Part shown: in pieces, positions 53,472 to 63,972 of the stretch
How the letters are laid out: the number at the start of each line of letters is the position of its first letter
Numbering within the stretch: the first letter of the stretch is position 1
DNA from: Alkalimonas amylolytica
Lineage (GTDB): Bacteria > Pseudomonadota > Gammaproteobacteria > Enterobacterales > Alteromonadaceae
Length of the DNA stretch: 64,000 nt
Reading direction: 5' to 3'
NCBI RefSeq assembly: GCF_900107845.1
Contig: NZ_FNRM01000007.1
Coordinates: 148,409-212,408, forward strand
The notes under the pieces: generated by a model
What the model was told of the DNA's origin: nothing
The model's database searches: none
The model's input: only the letters and a program-made list of their open reading frames with translations
Position numbers and translations under genes: made by a program

Positions 53472-55643
53472 TTAATCCAGCTGGGTTTTCAATCCGCGAC
53501 GAATTAACAGCGCGTCGGTGGTTGGTTCCTGGCCACGGAACTGAATGTAGGATTCCATGGTTGGCCGGGTGTTACCCACTTCCAGTATGTTTTTGCGGTA
53601 GTGATCACCGTTCTCACGGGTTAAGCCACCACGGCTTTGCACGAAGGCAAAGGCATCGGCAGCCAGAATTTCACTCCACATGTAGGCGTAGTAACCCGCC
53701 GAGTAACCACCGCCAATCGAGTGATTAAAGTAAGTGGACTTATAACGTGGTGGGACGGCAGGCAAATCAACACCGTATTTTGCCAGCGCAGCGGCTTCGA
53801 ACTGCTCGACATCCTGCAGTGGGGCATCAGCGCTTAGCATATGCCACTCCATATCCAGGAAGGAAGCAGCGATGTACTCCAGCGTGTCGAAGCCTTGGTT
53901 GAAGCTGCGTGACTGCATGATTTTTTCCAGCAGCTCGTCTGGGATAGGCTCACCGGTTTCATGGTGTTTGGCATAATTAGCCAGTACTTCCGGATGGGCG
54001 GCCCAATCTTCTTCAAAGGTAGACGGGAATTCTACAAAGTCACGTGATACAGCAGTACCTGCCAGGCTCGGGTACTTCACATTGGAGAACATACCGTGGA
54101 TACCATGGCCCAGCTCATGGAAGATGGTGGTGGTGTGATCGTAACTGATCAGGGTTGGCTCGCCTTCCGGTGCCTTTGGAATGTTCATCACATTCACCAC
54201 CACCGGCTTAGAACCAAGCAGGTGCGATTGGGTCACAAAAGCAGTCATCCAGGCACCACCACGTTTGCCTTCGCGGGCAAAGTAGTCGGCGTAGAAAATC
54301 GCCAGGCTGGTGCCGTCGTGATCAAACACCTCGTAGGCTTCCACATCCGGATGGTAGACCGGCAGATCTGGCCGTGGCTCGAAACGAATACCGTACAGGC
54401 GGTTCATGGTGTAGAACGCGCCGTCATGTAGCACGCGGTTGAATTCGAAGTACTGCTTCACTTCGTTTTCATCCAGATCGTATTTTTCCTGACGCACCAG
54501 TTCGGCGTAGTATTCCCAGTCCCAAGGTTGCACGTCAAAATCGCCACCGTGACGACGGATCATTTCCTGAATGTCGGCTTGTTCCTGCTTGGTATTGGCA
54601 ACCACGGCCGGTACCATGCTGGTCAGCATATCCAATACATTTTGTGATGTTTGCGCCATGGTATTTTCCAACTGATACTCAGCCCAGTTGGTGTAGCCCA
54701 GCAACTGGGCCCGCTCGGCGCGGATTTGCGCCAGGCGCGATACGATAGGCCGTACATCATGGTCACCCTGAGTACCGCGGAAGGCTGAAGCCTCCCACAC
54801 CCGCTGACGCAGTTCACGGTTGTTCAGTGAGGTCAGAATTGGCTGGCGGGTGGTATTGGTGATGCTGAGCAGGTATTTGCCTTCATGGCCCGCAGCTGTT
54901 GCGGCATTGGCAGCGCTACGAATTTGACTCTCAGACAAACCATCCAGCTCGTCGGCACTATCGACAATCACAGCGATTTCACGGGTGATTTGCAATTGTT
55001 TTTGCGAAAACTCGGTGGTCAGGCGGGAGTGCTCTTCGTTCAATGCGCGGATTTTCACTTGTTGCTCTTCGGTTAAGGTAGCACCAGAGCGTACGAAGCG
55101 ATCGTAAGAAATATCCAGCAAACGGGCCGATTCGGCATCCAGCCCCAGATTTTCGCGCTGGTTGTAAATGGCTTCTACCCGGGCAAACAACGCCGGGTTC
55201 AGGCTGATATTATCGGAGTGAGCCGATAATTTAGGCGACAGTTCGCGGGCAATTTCCCGACGCTTTTCATTGCTGTCGGTACCTGACAAGTTAAAGAATA
55301 CCCGTGATACCCGTGTCAGCATGTCACCGCTGCGCTCCATGGCGACAATGGTGTTTTCAAAGGTCGCTGGTTCCGGGTTGTTGGCGATGGCTTCGATTTC
55401 AGCCATGTGACGCGCCATGCCTTCTTCAAAGGCTGGAATAAAGTGGGCGTCATCAATCAAGCGAAAATCTGGGGCTTCGTATTGCAACGCAAACGGCTGG
55501 AAGAAAGGATTATCGCTGATCACATCTACCATGGCTTCAACAGCAGTATCGGCAGATAAGTCGGCTGGGGTACTTGGTTGTTCAGAGCAGGCACTTAAAG
55601 CCAGTGCTGCACCAATTGCAGTAGCAATTAGGGTCTTGCGCAT
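53472..55643 (-). CDS. dcp: M3-family peptidyl-dipeptidase (Dcp-like) lipoprotein
   Basis: A 723-residue metallopeptidase. The ATG at 55643 has AAGGAG eight bases before it and opens a lipoprotein signal (TAIGAALALSACS); 36 residues of in-frame upstream sequence are rejected. The zinc site is HELGHGIHG (509-517), with the further ligand in FPSTFEEDWAAHPEVL. VFFNLSGTDSNEKR, ERAQLLGYTNWAEYQL and HSIGGGYSAGYYAYMW are typical of Dcp/oligopeptidase A. It would cut dipeptides from peptide ends in the periplasm (family knowledge). A strong terminator follows. Confidence 0.93.
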   Translation of the reverse strand: MRKTLIATAIGAALALSACSEQPSTPADLSADTAVEAMVDVISDNPFFQPFALQYEAPDFRLIDDAHFIPAFEEGMARHMAEIEAIANNPEPATFENTIVAMERSGDMLTRVSRVFFNLSGTDSNEKRREIARELSPKLSAHSDNISLNPALFARVEAIYNQRENLGLDAESARLLDISYDRFVRSGATLTEEQQVKIRALNEEHSRLTTEFSQKQLQITREIAVIVDSADELDGLSESQIRSAANAATAAGHEGKYLLSITNTTRQPILTSLNNRELRQRVWEASAFRGTQGDHDVRPIVSRLAQIRAERAQLLGYTNWAEYQLENTMAQTSQNVLDMLTSMVPAVVANTKQEQADIQEMIRRHGGDFDVQPWDWEYYAELVRQEKYDLDENEVKQYFEFNRVLHDGAFYTMNRLYGIRFEPRPDLPVYHPDVEAYEVFDHDGTSLAIFYADYFAREGKRGGAWMTAFVTQSHLLGSKPVVVNVMNIPKAPEGEPTLISYDHTTTIFHELGHGIHGMFSNVKYPSLAGTAVSRDFVEFPSTFEEDWAAHPEVLANYAKHHETGEPIPDELLEKIMQSRSFNQGFDTLEYIAASFLDMEWHMLSADAPLQDVEQFEAAALAKYGVDLPAVPPRYKSTYFNHSIGGGYSAGYYAYMWSEILAADAFAFVQSRGGLTRENGDHYRKNILEVGNTRPTMESYIQFRGQEPTTDALLIRRGLKTQLD

Positions 55644-55779
55644 AATGGTTCTCCTTCGGGACGAAGTCTGTGAATGCATCGTTTTATTTTTTAAGGTACC
55701 TGTTCGTGAATGCACGACAAGACGAGCAGGTGATCTGGTCGAGTATGCCAAAAAAAATGGCAGAAATCATGTTTTACCG

Positions 55780-57726
55780 TCAATCAGCAGGTGCCGCGAG
55801 GTTAACGGCTTTTTTAGCGTAGCCGCTTAACGGCATGGTGAGATAAAAGCAGCTACCATGGGGCTGTAACGGCTGGTACCCGATGTCACCATCCATTGCC
55901 AGCATCAGCGAGCGGGCAATGGCAAGGCCAAGGCCAGAACCTTGCTGCAGCTTGTTATCGGCGCTGTCGGCCTGGGCGAACTTCTGAAACAGGGAGGGCT
56001 GAAAATGTTCTGGCACACCCGGGCCCTGATCCATCACGTCAAGCCGGACTTTGTTCACATCCAAACTCAGCCGCAGCACTACAGTGCTATCGCGCGGTGC
56101 GTATTTGATGGCATTGGACAGCAAGTTGGTGATGACCTGCTGCAATCGCAGCGGATCTGCCCGCACCTGCAGGGCATGCTCCCTGGTCTCCAGCTTCAGC
56201 TGCAGTCGATTTTCAGCTGCCAAAGGCCGGTTTTGTTGCAAACATTGCTCAATAAGCTCGACCAGCACGATAGGTTGCAGCTGGAAGCGCATTTTGCCAG
56301 CTTCCAGCCGTTCCATATCCAGCAAATCATTAATCAGGTGGGTGAGCTGATTGCAGTTGTCGTAAGCCGTTTGCAGCAATTGCTGCACTTGTGGACTGAC
56401 CGAACCCATCACCCCGCCCAGTACCAAGCCAATGCTGCCATTAATAGCCGTCAGCGGTGTGCGTAGCTCGTGGCTGACGGTGGAAACAAACTCATTTTTC
56501 AGACGATCCACTTTATGCCGCTCTGTCATATCCCGCAATAAAATGACGTTTTTTATCAGCTGGTTAAACTCAATTTCAGAGCGAGACAACTCGAGTGGGA
56601 AGGGTTGATCGAAGCGGTTGCGTCCCTCGGTTTTGGCGACCTTACTTGGGGTGTTGGTGGCCAGCAGCAGTTGGTGTTGCTGTTGTGGGTCATCCAGCAG
56701 GGACGACCAGTGCACGCCTTCCAGCTGCTGCATGCTCAGGCCAAAAATATCAGCCGCTGCCTGGTTAATGCGCTCAATATGACCATGAACATCGGTGGTG
56801 ATGATGGCATCGGCCACGTTGTCCATCACCGTACTGAGATACTGTTGTTGCACCTGCAGTTCACGGCTGGATTGCTGCAGTTGCTGGCGGGAAAAGGTCA
56901 GCCAGCTAATCAGCGCAAACAACAGCAAGGTCACCGAGTAACCAACCAGCCGGATTTCCGTGGTACGGCCTTTGAGCGGATCGCTCGAGCGAATGGCCAA
57001 CTGCCAGTTGGCGCCGCGAATGGTGACATCCAGCAAAAGACTGTCGTCATAAAACAGCGCATTACTGCCAACAAAGCTTTCACTGAAACGGCCATTCTCC
57101 AGCCGGGTGCGCAGTGCAGCTTCAATGCCATAGCGATCCATGATCAGTTGCAGCTCGTGCCATAGTTCGGTAGGGTCCACCACGATGCTGATAATGCCCC
57201 AGTACTGGTCGTCAATAAACACCGGTAAGCGGTGAATAAAGCCAATACCGCCCTGCAGCAGCTGTACCGGGCCTACCAGCCTTGCTTTCCTGCTTTCGAT
57301 AATCGCTTGTACTGCAGGCCATTGTTCTGGCAGGTCGGGGTAATAAAGACCAACAGCGGCTTCGTTGCCTTCAAGAGGGTAGACATACGTCAGCCTATTG
57401 CCGGGGGCGACGCCAATATTACGGATGTACTGCCCCAGCTCCACCAGCTCTGGCAGCAGCAGATTAAACTCAGTAGCAGAGACCTCACCTTTATTGGCCT
57501 GCACATAAGCGGATAAACCAAAGGTCAGGTACAAAGCCCGGTTAAGCTCAGTTTCCAGAAATGAACGTAGATGGCCGGCATTGGCCACTTGCTGTTCCAG
57601 CTGCTGGCCTTTGGCATAAGCAACATCCTGCCGCACCAAATTCTCGGTAATCAGCACGCAAGCCACTAAACACAGTAGTAGTAACAGCCATTGCCAGTAA
57701 GACAGCAGTTTTCCTGAGGGTTCCAT
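55780..57726 (-). CDS. CHASE/PAS hybrid-free sensor histidine kinase
   Basis: A 648-residue membrane kinase without an adjacent regulator. Order: membrane helix (13-30), periplasmic CHASE domain (about 45-240; YIRNIGVAPGNRLTYVYPLEGNE, GGIGFIHRLPVFIDDQYWG), second helix (about 262-282), PAS domain (VMDNVADAIITTDVHGHIERI), H-box FVSTVSHELRTPLTAINGS (His419), N-box NLLSNAIKYAP, DQGPGVP and [14 protein letters not shown] domains sense small molecules outside the cell (family knowledge); ligand and partner regulator are unknown. Confidence 0.92.
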   Translation of the reverse strand: MEPSGKLLSYWQWLLLLLCLVACVLITENLVRQDVAYAKGQQLEQQVANAGHLRSFLETELNRALYLTFGLSAYVQANKGEVSATEFNLLLPELVELGQYIRNIGVAPGNRLTYVYPLEGNEAAVGLYYPDLPEQWPAVQAIIESRKARLVGPVQLLQGGIGFIHRLPVFIDDQYWGIISIVVDPTELWHELQLIMDRYGIEAALRTRLENGRFSESFVGSNALFYDDSLLLDVTIRGANWQLAIRSSDPLKGRTTEIRLVGYSVTLLLFALISWLTFSRQQLQQSSRELQVQQQYLSTVMDNVADAIITTDVHGHIERINQAAADIFGLSMQQLEGVHWSSLLDDPQQQHQLLLATNTPSKVAKTEGRNRFDQPFPLELSRSEIEFNQLIKNVILLRDMTERHKVDRLKNEFVSTVSHELRTPLTAINGSIGLVLGGVMGSVSPQVQQLLQTAYDNCNQLTHLINDLLDMERLEAGKMRFQLQPIVLVELIEQCLQQNRPLAAENRLQLKLETREHALQVRADPLRLQQVITNLLSNAIKYAPRDSTVVLRLSLDVNKVRLDVMDQGPGVPEHFQPSLFQKFAQADSADNKLQQGSGLGLAIARSLMLAMDGDIGYQPLQPHGSCFYLTMPLSGYAKKAVNLAAPAD

Positions 57727-57978
57727 GCAGGCTCCGATGCAAGATTACGCCTTAGCATAGCGGTTCAGCAGCGCTTCGAAAAGACAAGCCTGAAAATACT
57801 CCTGCTGGGGTAGTACCTCCAAAAAGATGTAAAGATGGCTAACAATCCAACTAAGGTAGGGTTGAACCTGAAGCAGGAATGCAGGAAAATGGCGCCGCCA
57901 GGCCAAATGGCTGTCTTTCCATCCAGAAATCGGCTTTTGATTGGAAGCTGGCTAACCTCTGTCAGAACTAGGTTCGAC

Positions 57979-60795
57979 ATGACTTTATTACTGATATTAC
58001 TGCTGCCCATCCTTTTCCTACCGGCTCCTTTGGTGCTGCGTCATGCCCCGCGGGCTGCGGTCGTGTCGGCACTGCTGGCGCCGGCCATTATCTTTTACCT
58101 GTTGCTGCAGTTACTGCCAGCGGTGCTGGCGGGTCAGGTATTGCTGTTTCATTACGATTGGATCCCGGCACTTGGGCTGGCGGTCTCCTTGCGGCTGGAT
58201 GCGCTGGCGGCTCTGTTTGCGCTGTTAATCAGCGGTATTGGCATCAGCGTTATTTTCTATGCCCACCATTATTTTGCCGGTAAACCGGATGCACCGCGCT
58301 TTTTTGCCATGATCCTTGGTTTTATGATGGCGATGCTTGGCATCGTGTTGTCTGAGAACCTGCTGTTTATGCTGGTGTTCTGGGAAATGACCAGCCTGAT
58401 TTCTTTCTTATTGATTGGCTTTTATGGCCAGAAGCAGATTTCCCGTCGTGGCGCCCGTTTGTCGTTGTTTATTACCGGCGGAGGTGGCCTGGCGTTGCTG
58501 GCGGCCATCTTGCTGATGGGCTCGATTGTGGGCAGCTTCCAGCTCAGTGATATTCTGGCTGAACGAGCCCTGCTGCAGCAACACAGTGTTTTCCCTTGGA
58601 TCCTCGGTTTGTTTTTAGTGGGAGTCTTTACCAAATCGGCGCAGTTTCCCTTTCATTTGTGGTTGCCGCATGCCATGTCGGCGCCAACACCGGTATCGGC
58701 CTATCTGCACTCGGCCACCATGGTCAAAGCCGGTATCTTTTTGATGATGCGGCTTTACCCGGTATTCAGTGGTGCCGAAGTTTGGTTCTACTGGGTGGTG
58801 GCTATCGGCTTTATGACCTTGTTGGTTGGCTCCTTCGTGGCGATTTTTATGCACGATATGAAGGGGCTGCTGGCGTATTCCACCATCAGTCATCTCGGTC
58901 TGATTACCTTACTACTGGGCTATGGCAGCGAAGCCGCCCTGACCGTGGCAGTGTTCCATTTGATCAATCATGCCCTGTTTAAAGCACCGCTCTTTATGAT
59001 GGCTGGCAGTATTGATAAAGCCGCTGGTACCCGCGATCTACGGCAAATCAATGGGTTGGCGTGGCATTACCCATGGCTGGCTGTGCTCAGCTTTATTCCT
59101 ACGGCCGCGATGGCTGGTTTGCCGTACCTGAATGGTTATTTCAGTAAAAAGCTATTTATTGTCGAGAGCTTTCAAAGTACCGACTCAGGTTGGTTAGCTG
59201 TGCTTATTCCGGCGCTGGCGATTCTGGGTGCTGCTTTCTCGGTCGGTTATGCCATCCGGTTGTTTCACAATACCTTTTTCAATGGCAAACCTCGGGATAT
59301 TCCAAACTGGCCTTTACCGGCTATCAGTGGCTGGGTCTACCTGCCGCTGGCTTGCTTTGCGGCGCTGTGCCTGTGGATTGGCTTTTGGCCCGAGGTGCTG
59401 CTGCATCAACTGGTACAGCCGGTGGTGCAGGCGGCACAGGGCAATGTCGCCCTGACGACCGATTTCAGCCCTTACGATTTGGCGATCCTGCAGCAGCACC
59501 CCTGGCTGACCACCATTTCTATGCTGACCTTTGCCGGTGGTCTGGCGGTGTACAGCGCCCGCAAGGCATTGTTTGCCTGGCACGCCGCTTTGCCAACCGT
59601 GGATGCTAAGGATATTTTTGAAAGTCGTATGCAGTGGCTGATTGCGCGTTCTCAGCAAGGTGTGCATCTGGTTGAGAATGGTTCCTTGCAGCGCTATGTA
59701 ATTTATCTGGTGTTAACGGCGTTGGTCTTTACCAGCTGGCCACTGTGGCAGTTACAGCAATGGCGCGGTGAGCTTGCCCTGATGCCGGTAGACGCTATGT
59801 CTGCTGGCGCCTTGATACTGTTGATGGTGATGGCCATTTCAGTGGCCGTGTTGCATCGGCAGCGCCTGATTGCTTTGCTCTTTACCGGTGCCACCGGCCT
59901 GCTGATTACGGTTGGTTTCGCGCGGTTTTCGGCACCGGATCTGGCGCTGACTCAGTTCTCGGTCGAAGTCATGGCGATTTTCATCATGATGCTGGCGCTG
60001 TCTTTTTTGCCACAAAGCTCGCCACAAGAGAAAGTTCGCTATCGGGCAAAGCGGGATGCCGTGGTAGCTACAGTCGCTGGTATTGGCGTGGCGGTGCTGA
60101 GCTTTGCCGTGATGACGCGGCCGCAGCAGAGCATTTCCGACTACTTCTTAGCCAACAGCGTGCCGGGTGGTGGCGGCAGCAATGTGGTCAATGTGATCCT
60201 GGTGGATTTCCGTGGCTTCGATACCCTTGGCGAGATAGCGGTACTGGCCATTGCAGCGCTGGCGGTATTTGCCTTAACCCGTAACCTGCGTTTAAAAGGC
60301 CATAGCCCCAGTGCAGAGCACATCGATGCCTGGCATGGCTATGCTCAGCCTTACCCGCTGATCCTGCGTACTCTGGCCAGGCCTTTGCTGCCAATGGCCT
60401 TGCTGGTATCGGCCTATATCTTTTTGCGTGGCCACAACCTGCCAGGTGGCGGCTTTATCGCCGGCCTGATTACCGCAGCCGCGCTGAGCCTGCAATACGT
60501 GGCCTGCGGCATTCGCTGGGCCCAGGTACGGATGCTCACTCAGTTCCGGCCGCTGATCGGCGCTGGCTTGTTGATTGCTGGCCTGACTGGCCTTGGCAGC
60601 CTGCTGTTTGATCACCCCTTCCTGACCAGCTGGTTTAGCTACTTCGAACTGCCTGTGATCGGAAAGTTTGAGCTGGCAACTGCCTTGCTGTTTGACCTTG
60701 GGGTCTATGCCACTGTAGTGGGCTCGACCATGCTTATTCTGGCCAATATGGGCCGCCTGATGACCATTCATGGCCCAGGTAAGGAGATCGGCTGA
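57979..60795 (+). CDS. mrpA: Mrp-type Na+(K+)/H+ antiporter subunit A (fused A/B)
   Basis: A 938-residue multi-helix protein. The ATG at 57979 begins a membrane helix ([16 protein letters not shown]); 48 upstream in-frame residues are polar and unlikely. Residues 1-500 form the proton-pumping complex I-like part ([37 protein letters not shown]). About 600-780 correspond to the MrpA C-terminal part, and 790-930 match MrpB ([26 protein letters not shown]). The A/B fusion is the form seen in six-gene Pha/Mrp operons (family knowledge). The stop overlaps the mrpC start by one base. Confidence 0.95.
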   Translation: MTLLLILLLPILFLPAPLVLRHAPRAAVVSALLAPAIIFYLLLQLLPAVLAGQVLLFHYDWIPALGLAVSLRLDALAALFALLISGIGISVIFYAHHYFAGKPDAPRFFAMILGFMMAMLGIVLSENLLFMLVFWEMTSLISFLLIGFYGQKQISRRGARLSLFITGGGGLALLAAILLMGSIVGSFQLSDILAERALLQQHSVFPWILGLFLVGVFTKSAQFPFHLWLPHAMSAPTPVSAYLHSATMVKAGIFLMMRLYPVFSGAEVWFYWVVAIGFMTLLVGSFVAIFMHDMKGLLAYSTISHLGLITLLLGYGSEAALTVAVFHLINHALFKAPLFMMAGSIDKAAGTRDLRQINGLAWHYPWLAVLSFIPTAAMAGLPYLNGYFSKKLFIVESFQSTDSGWLAVLIPALAILGAAFSVGYAIRLFHNTFFNGKPRDIPNWPLPAISGWVYLPLACFAALCLWIGFWPEVLLHQLVQPVVQAAQGNVALTTDFSPYDLAILQQHPWLTTISMLTFAGGLAVYSARKALFAWHAALPTVDAKDIFESRMQWLIARSQQGVHLVENGSLQRYVIYLVLTALVFTSWPLWQLQQWRGELALMPVDAMSAGALILLMVMAISVAVLHRQRLIALLFTGATGLLITVGFARFSAPDLALTQFSVEVMAIFIMMLALSFLPQSSPQEKVRYRAKRDAVVATVAGIGVAVLSFAVMTRPQQSISDYFLANSVPGGGGSNVVNVILVDFRGFDTLGEIAVLAIAALAVFALTRNLRLKGHSPSAEHIDAWHGYAQPYPLILRTLARPLLPMALLVSAYIFLRGHNLPGGGFIAGLITAAALSLQYVACGIRWAQVRMLTQFRPLIGAGLLIAGLTGLGSLLFDHPFLTSWFSYFELPVIGKFELATALLFDLGVYATVVGSTMLILANMGRLMTIHGPGKEIG

Positions 60796-61133
60796 TGGAA
60801 GTTTTGGTGGCCCTGATGCTGGGCGTGTTAACCACCTGTGGTGTCTACCTGGTGCTGCGGCCGCGTACCTTTTCGGTGGTGTTGGGGCTGACCATGTTGT
60901 CGCATGCCGTCAACTTGTTTTTATTTAGTATGGGGCGTTTGCACAGCAATGCGCCGGCAGTGATAGGTGCGGCACAGCAGCATGCCGATCCGCTGCCACA
61001 GGCACTGGTGCTTACGGCCATTGTGATTAGCTTCGCCATGACTGCCTTTGTGGTGGTGCTGGCGCTGCGTTCAGCACTGGAGTTACGCAACGACCATGTG
61101 GATGGGGTCGATAAGGAAGAGGAGCCCATCTGA
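60795..61133 (+). CDS. mrpC: Mrp antiporter subunit C
   Basis: A 112-residue NuoK-like subunit with three membrane helices (4-20, 28-50, 72-95) and the typical LGLTMLSHAVNLFLFSMG and DPLPQALVLTAIVISFAMTA. The start overlaps mrpA by one base (TGATG), and mrpD follows after two bases. It is needed for antiporter complex assembly (family knowledge). Confidence 0.95.
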   Translation: MEVLVALMLGVLTTCGVYLVLRPRTFSVVLGLTMLSHAVNLFLFSMGRLHSNAPAVIGAAQQHADPLPQALVLTAIVISFAMTAFVVVLALRSALELRNDHVDGVDKEEEPI

Positions 61134-61135
61134 CC

Positions 61136-62635
61136 ATGCATCTGATGATACTGCCTGTGCTTATCCCCTTGTTTGCCGGTGCGCTGCTTACGCTGTTGTA
61201 CGGCCTGTCGATGCGTCAGCAGCGGGCCTTAAGCCTGCTTAGCATTCTGGGCCAGTTGCTGGTGGCGCTGCTGTTGATGCAGCAGGCGCTGAGTGGCGAT
61301 TACTTTTTCTATCAGCTCGGCAACTGGCAGCCGCCTTTTGGCATTGTGTTGGTGCTGGATCAGCTGAGCGCTATGATGCTGCTGCTGTTGGCGGGCCTGG
61401 CTTTGTTCAGCACCTTGTACGCCTGCGTGGGAGATGATCGCAAAGGCGCGCACTTTCATGCCTTAATTCAGTTTCAGCTGCTCGGTTTAAACGGCGCTGT
61501 GCTCACCGGGGATCTGTTTAACCTCTTTGTGTTTTTTGAAATTCTGCTGATCGCCTCGTACGCTTTGCTGCTGCATGGTGGTGGCCGCGAGCGCAGCCGG
61601 GCCGGTTTGCGTTATGTGATTATGAACCTGGTCGGCTCTGCGTTTTTCCTGATAGCCCTTGGGGTCTTGTACGGCATCACCGGCACCTTGAATATGGCTG
61701 ATATGGCGGTGAAAGTGCAGCAATTACCGGCTGCAGACCGGCCCCTGATCCATGCGGCTGCCGCACTGTTGCTGGTGGTGTTTGGCATCAAGGGGGCTTT
61801 GTTGCCACTGTTGTTCTGGTTGCCGCGAGCCTATGCCGCTGCCGCCGCGCCGGTGGCGGCCTTGTTTGCGGTGATGACCAAAATTGGCATCTACGCCATG
61901 ATCCGGGTGTTTTATCTGGTGTTTGGCGGCGAGGACGGCATCCACCTTAGTTTATGGCAATGGTTATGGCCACTGGCGCTGGCCACCATGGTGATTGGCG
62001 CTATCGGTGCCTTGGGCGCCCGCAGCCTGCGCGGTTTAACCGCCTGGATGGTGATTGTCTCGGTTGGTACTCTGATGGCGGCCATTGCGGAAGCCAGCAT
62101 TCCGGCGCTGGCCTCAGCTTTGTTGTATCTGTGCCACAGCACCCTGCTCACCGCCACCTTTTTCTTACTGGCGGATCTGGTGCAGCGTTACCGGCCCGGC
62201 CCACGAGATTACTTTGTGACCGGCGCCAGGGTTCGGCATCCGGTGCTGCTTGGCGCCTTGTTTTTCACAGCCGCCGTTGCCTTTGCCGGCTTGCCGCCGT
62301 TATCGGGCTTTATCAGCAAAGTCTGGCTGCTGAGCAGTGTCACCAGCTTTTGGGGCTATGCGGTGTTTTGGCCGCTGTTGCTGGCGTCGAGCCTGGTGAT
62401 TATTGTGGCACTGAGCCGGGCCGGCAGTGCCCTGTTATGGCGGCAAAGTAAGCAGGAGCCACTGCAAGCCAAAGCGCCGGCCAGCGCAACCTCGCTGGTG
62501 GTCTGTTTGCTGACGCTGAGTGTACTGTTCAGTGTGTTGGCCCAACCCCTGATGACCTTTGCTACCAGCACGGCCACACAGATCCTGACCACCGAACGTT
62601 ATCTGCATGCTATTCCACTGGGGGGCGGGCTATGA
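61136..62635 (+). CDS. mrpD: Mrp antiporter subunit D
   Basis: A 499-residue NuoN/NuoM-like subunit with about 14 helices. Key segments are FVFFEILLIASYALLLHGG, GIKGALLPLLFWLPRAYAAAAAPVAALFAVMTKIGIYAMIR and LPPLSGFISKVWLL, which hold the proton-path lysines and glutamates. It follows mrpC after two bases and overlaps mrpE by four. Confidence 0.95.
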   Translation: MHLMILPVLIPLFAGALLTLLYGLSMRQQRALSLLSILGQLLVALLLMQQALSGDYFFYQLGNWQPPFGIVLVLDQLSAMMLLLLAGLALFSTLYACVGDDRKGAHFHALIQFQLLGLNGAVLTGDLFNLFVFFEILLIASYALLLHGGGRERSRAGLRYVIMNLVGSAFFLIALGVLYGITGTLNMADMAVKVQQLPAADRPLIHAAAALLLVVFGIKGALLPLLFWLPRAYAAAAAPVAALFAVMTKIGIYAMIRVFYLVFGGEDGIHLSLWQWLWPLALATMVIGAIGALGARSLRGLTAWMVIVSVGTLMAAIAEASIPALASALLYLCHSTLLTATFFLLADLVQRYRPGPRDYFVTGARVRHPVLLGALFFTAAVAFAGLPPLSGFISKVWLLSSVTSFWGYAVFWPLLLASSLVIIVALSRAGSALLWRQSKQEPLQAKAPASATSLVVCLLTLSVLFSVLAQPLMTFATSTATQILTTERYLHAIPLGGGL

Positions 62636-63141
62636 AAAACTCAACGCATCATCCACGTAAGCTTTTACCGCACCCCCGTTTTAGCGCTTTTTTGCTGGTG
62701 CTGTGGTTGTTGATGGTAGAAAGCATCGCCATGTCACAAATTCTGCTCGGCCTTGGCCTGGCCTGGCTCATTCCGTTCAGTACCCAGCAATTTTGGATCG
62801 AGCAGTCCAGCATGCATCATCCGTTGTTGATGTTACGTTATGCCGGCCGTTTCGCCGTTGATATTGCCCGCTCCAACTTACTGGTGGCTTGGCAAATCGT
62901 CAGCCCGGTGGAACGGCTGCAGCCTGGTTTTGTTTGCTACCCACTAAGCCTGCGGGACGATTTCGCCATCACCATCCTGGCCAGTACCATCACGCTCACG
63001 CCGGGCACGGTATCAGCCCATATCAGCCGGGATAAAAAAACTTTATTGCTGCATGTACTGCACCTCAAAGACGAAGCGGCGCTGATCCATGAGATCGCCG
63101 AGCGCTATGAAAAACCGTTAAAGGAGATCTTCCAATGCTAA
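62632..63141 (+). CDS. mrpE: Mrp antiporter subunit E
   Basis: A 169-residue subunit with two close N-terminal helices (about 18-55) and a soluble C-terminal half with FVCYPLSLRDDFAITILAST and TLTPGTVSAHISRDKKTLLLHVL, the MrpE signature. It overlaps mrpD (four bases) and mrpF (seven bases). Confidence 0.94.
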   Translation: MKNSTHHPRKLLPHPRFSAFLLVLWLLMVESIAMSQILLGLGLAWLIPFSTQQFWIEQSSMHHPLLMLRYAGRFAVDIARSNLLVAWQIVSPVERLQPGFVCYPLSLRDDFAITILASTITLTPGTVSAHISRDKKTLLLHVLHLKDEAALIHEIAERYEKPLKEIFQC

Positions 63142-63404
63142 CCTATGCGGTTTATATCGCCCTGCTGCTGTTTGCTGCTGCCATCTTGCTCTGTCTGTAC
63201 CGGCTGTTAAGGGGACCGGACATTGTCGATCGCATTCTGGCGCTGGATACACTGGCCATCAACCTGATCGCCATTATCGTGCTCACCGGGATTCTGATGG
63301 GCAGCAACATTCTGTTTGAAGCCGCTTTGCTGATTGCCTTAATGGGGTTCATCAGCACGGTAGCGCTAACCCGTTACCTGTTGCGCGGCGACTTGATTGA
63401 ATAG
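63135..63404 (+). CDS. mrpF: Mrp antiporter subunit F
   Basis: An 89-residue protein with three helices (5-22, 34-53, 59-80) and the conserved LLRGPDIVDRILALDTLAINLIAIIV. The conserved aspartates in PDIVDRILALD are present. GGAG before its start lies in mrpE. Confidence 0.95.
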   Translation: MLTYAVYIALLLFAAAILLCLYRLLRGPDIVDRILALDTLAINLIAIIVLTGILMGSNILFEAALLIALMGFISTVALTRYLLRGDLIE

Positions 63405-63413
63405 GAGGTAGCG

Positions 63414-63776
63414 ATGTTTCTGGTTGAACTGATCATCAGCCTGTGTCTGGTGTTTGGTGCCCTGATTGCTTTTATCGGCGCGCTGGGGCTGGTACGGCTG
63501 CCTGATATTTACAGCCGGCTGCATGGCCCAACCAAAGCCAGTACCCTTGGCGTTGGTGCCACCTTGTTTGGCTCTTTTTTAGTGTTTACCTTTTTCCATG
63601 ATGGCATTAGCATGCAAGAAGCGCTGATTACCGCCTTTATTTTTACCACAGCGCCGGTCAGTGCCAACATGCTGGCCAAGGCCGCTCTGCATCGGCAGCT
63701 GCCCTGGGTGAAAGGCACCCAAAACCCGCCAAAGCCCGTTGGCAATGGTGCGGAGCAGCAATCGGCGGAAAATTAA
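63414..63776 (+). CDS. mrpG: Mrp antiporter subunit G
   Basis: A 120-residue subunit with three helices and the signature GALGLVRLPDIYSRLHGPTKASTLGV, then TTAPVSANMLAKAAL and a polar tail (PKPVGNGAEQQSAEN). AGGAGG before the start (63403-63408) is a strong ribosome site. It ends the complete six-gene antiporter operon. Confidence 0.95.
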   Translation: MFLVELIISLCLVFGALIAFIGALGLVRLPDIYSRLHGPTKASTLGVGATLFGSFLVFTFFHDGISMQEALITAFIFTTAPVSANMLAKAALHRQLPWVKGTQNPPKPVGNGAEQQSAEN

Positions 63777-63806
63777 GCATCCCGCTGCAAAGCCAGCCAA
63801 CAGCGC

Positions 63807-63835
63807 TGGACAAAGCATCGGTTATTCCCTACAAT
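63807..63835 (+). promoter_or_regulatory. Promoter of the tRNA-Arg gene
   Basis: TGGACA (63807-63812) and TACAAT (63830-63835) with exactly 17 bases between them, about 28 bases before the tRNA. A G/C-rich discriminator follows, as is usual for stable RNA promoters. Confidence 0.68.
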
Positions 63836-63863
63836 CTGCGCCTGCATTCATGCAGCCCATGAT

Positions 63864-63940
<77 letters not shown>

Positions 63941-63948
63941 AAACAAAC

Positions 63949-63972
63949 AACCGCCATTTCGGCGGTTTTTTG
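63949..63972 (+). terminator. Intrinsic terminator after tRNA-Arg
   Basis: AACCGCC (63949-63955) and GGCGGTT (63961-63967) form a stem with loop ATTTC followed by a T-run. Confidence 0.9.

Noticed and set aside
57835..57978. 48-residue N-terminal extension of mrpA
   Set aside because: Polar and unlike MrpA starts; the ATG at 57979 begins the first membrane helix.
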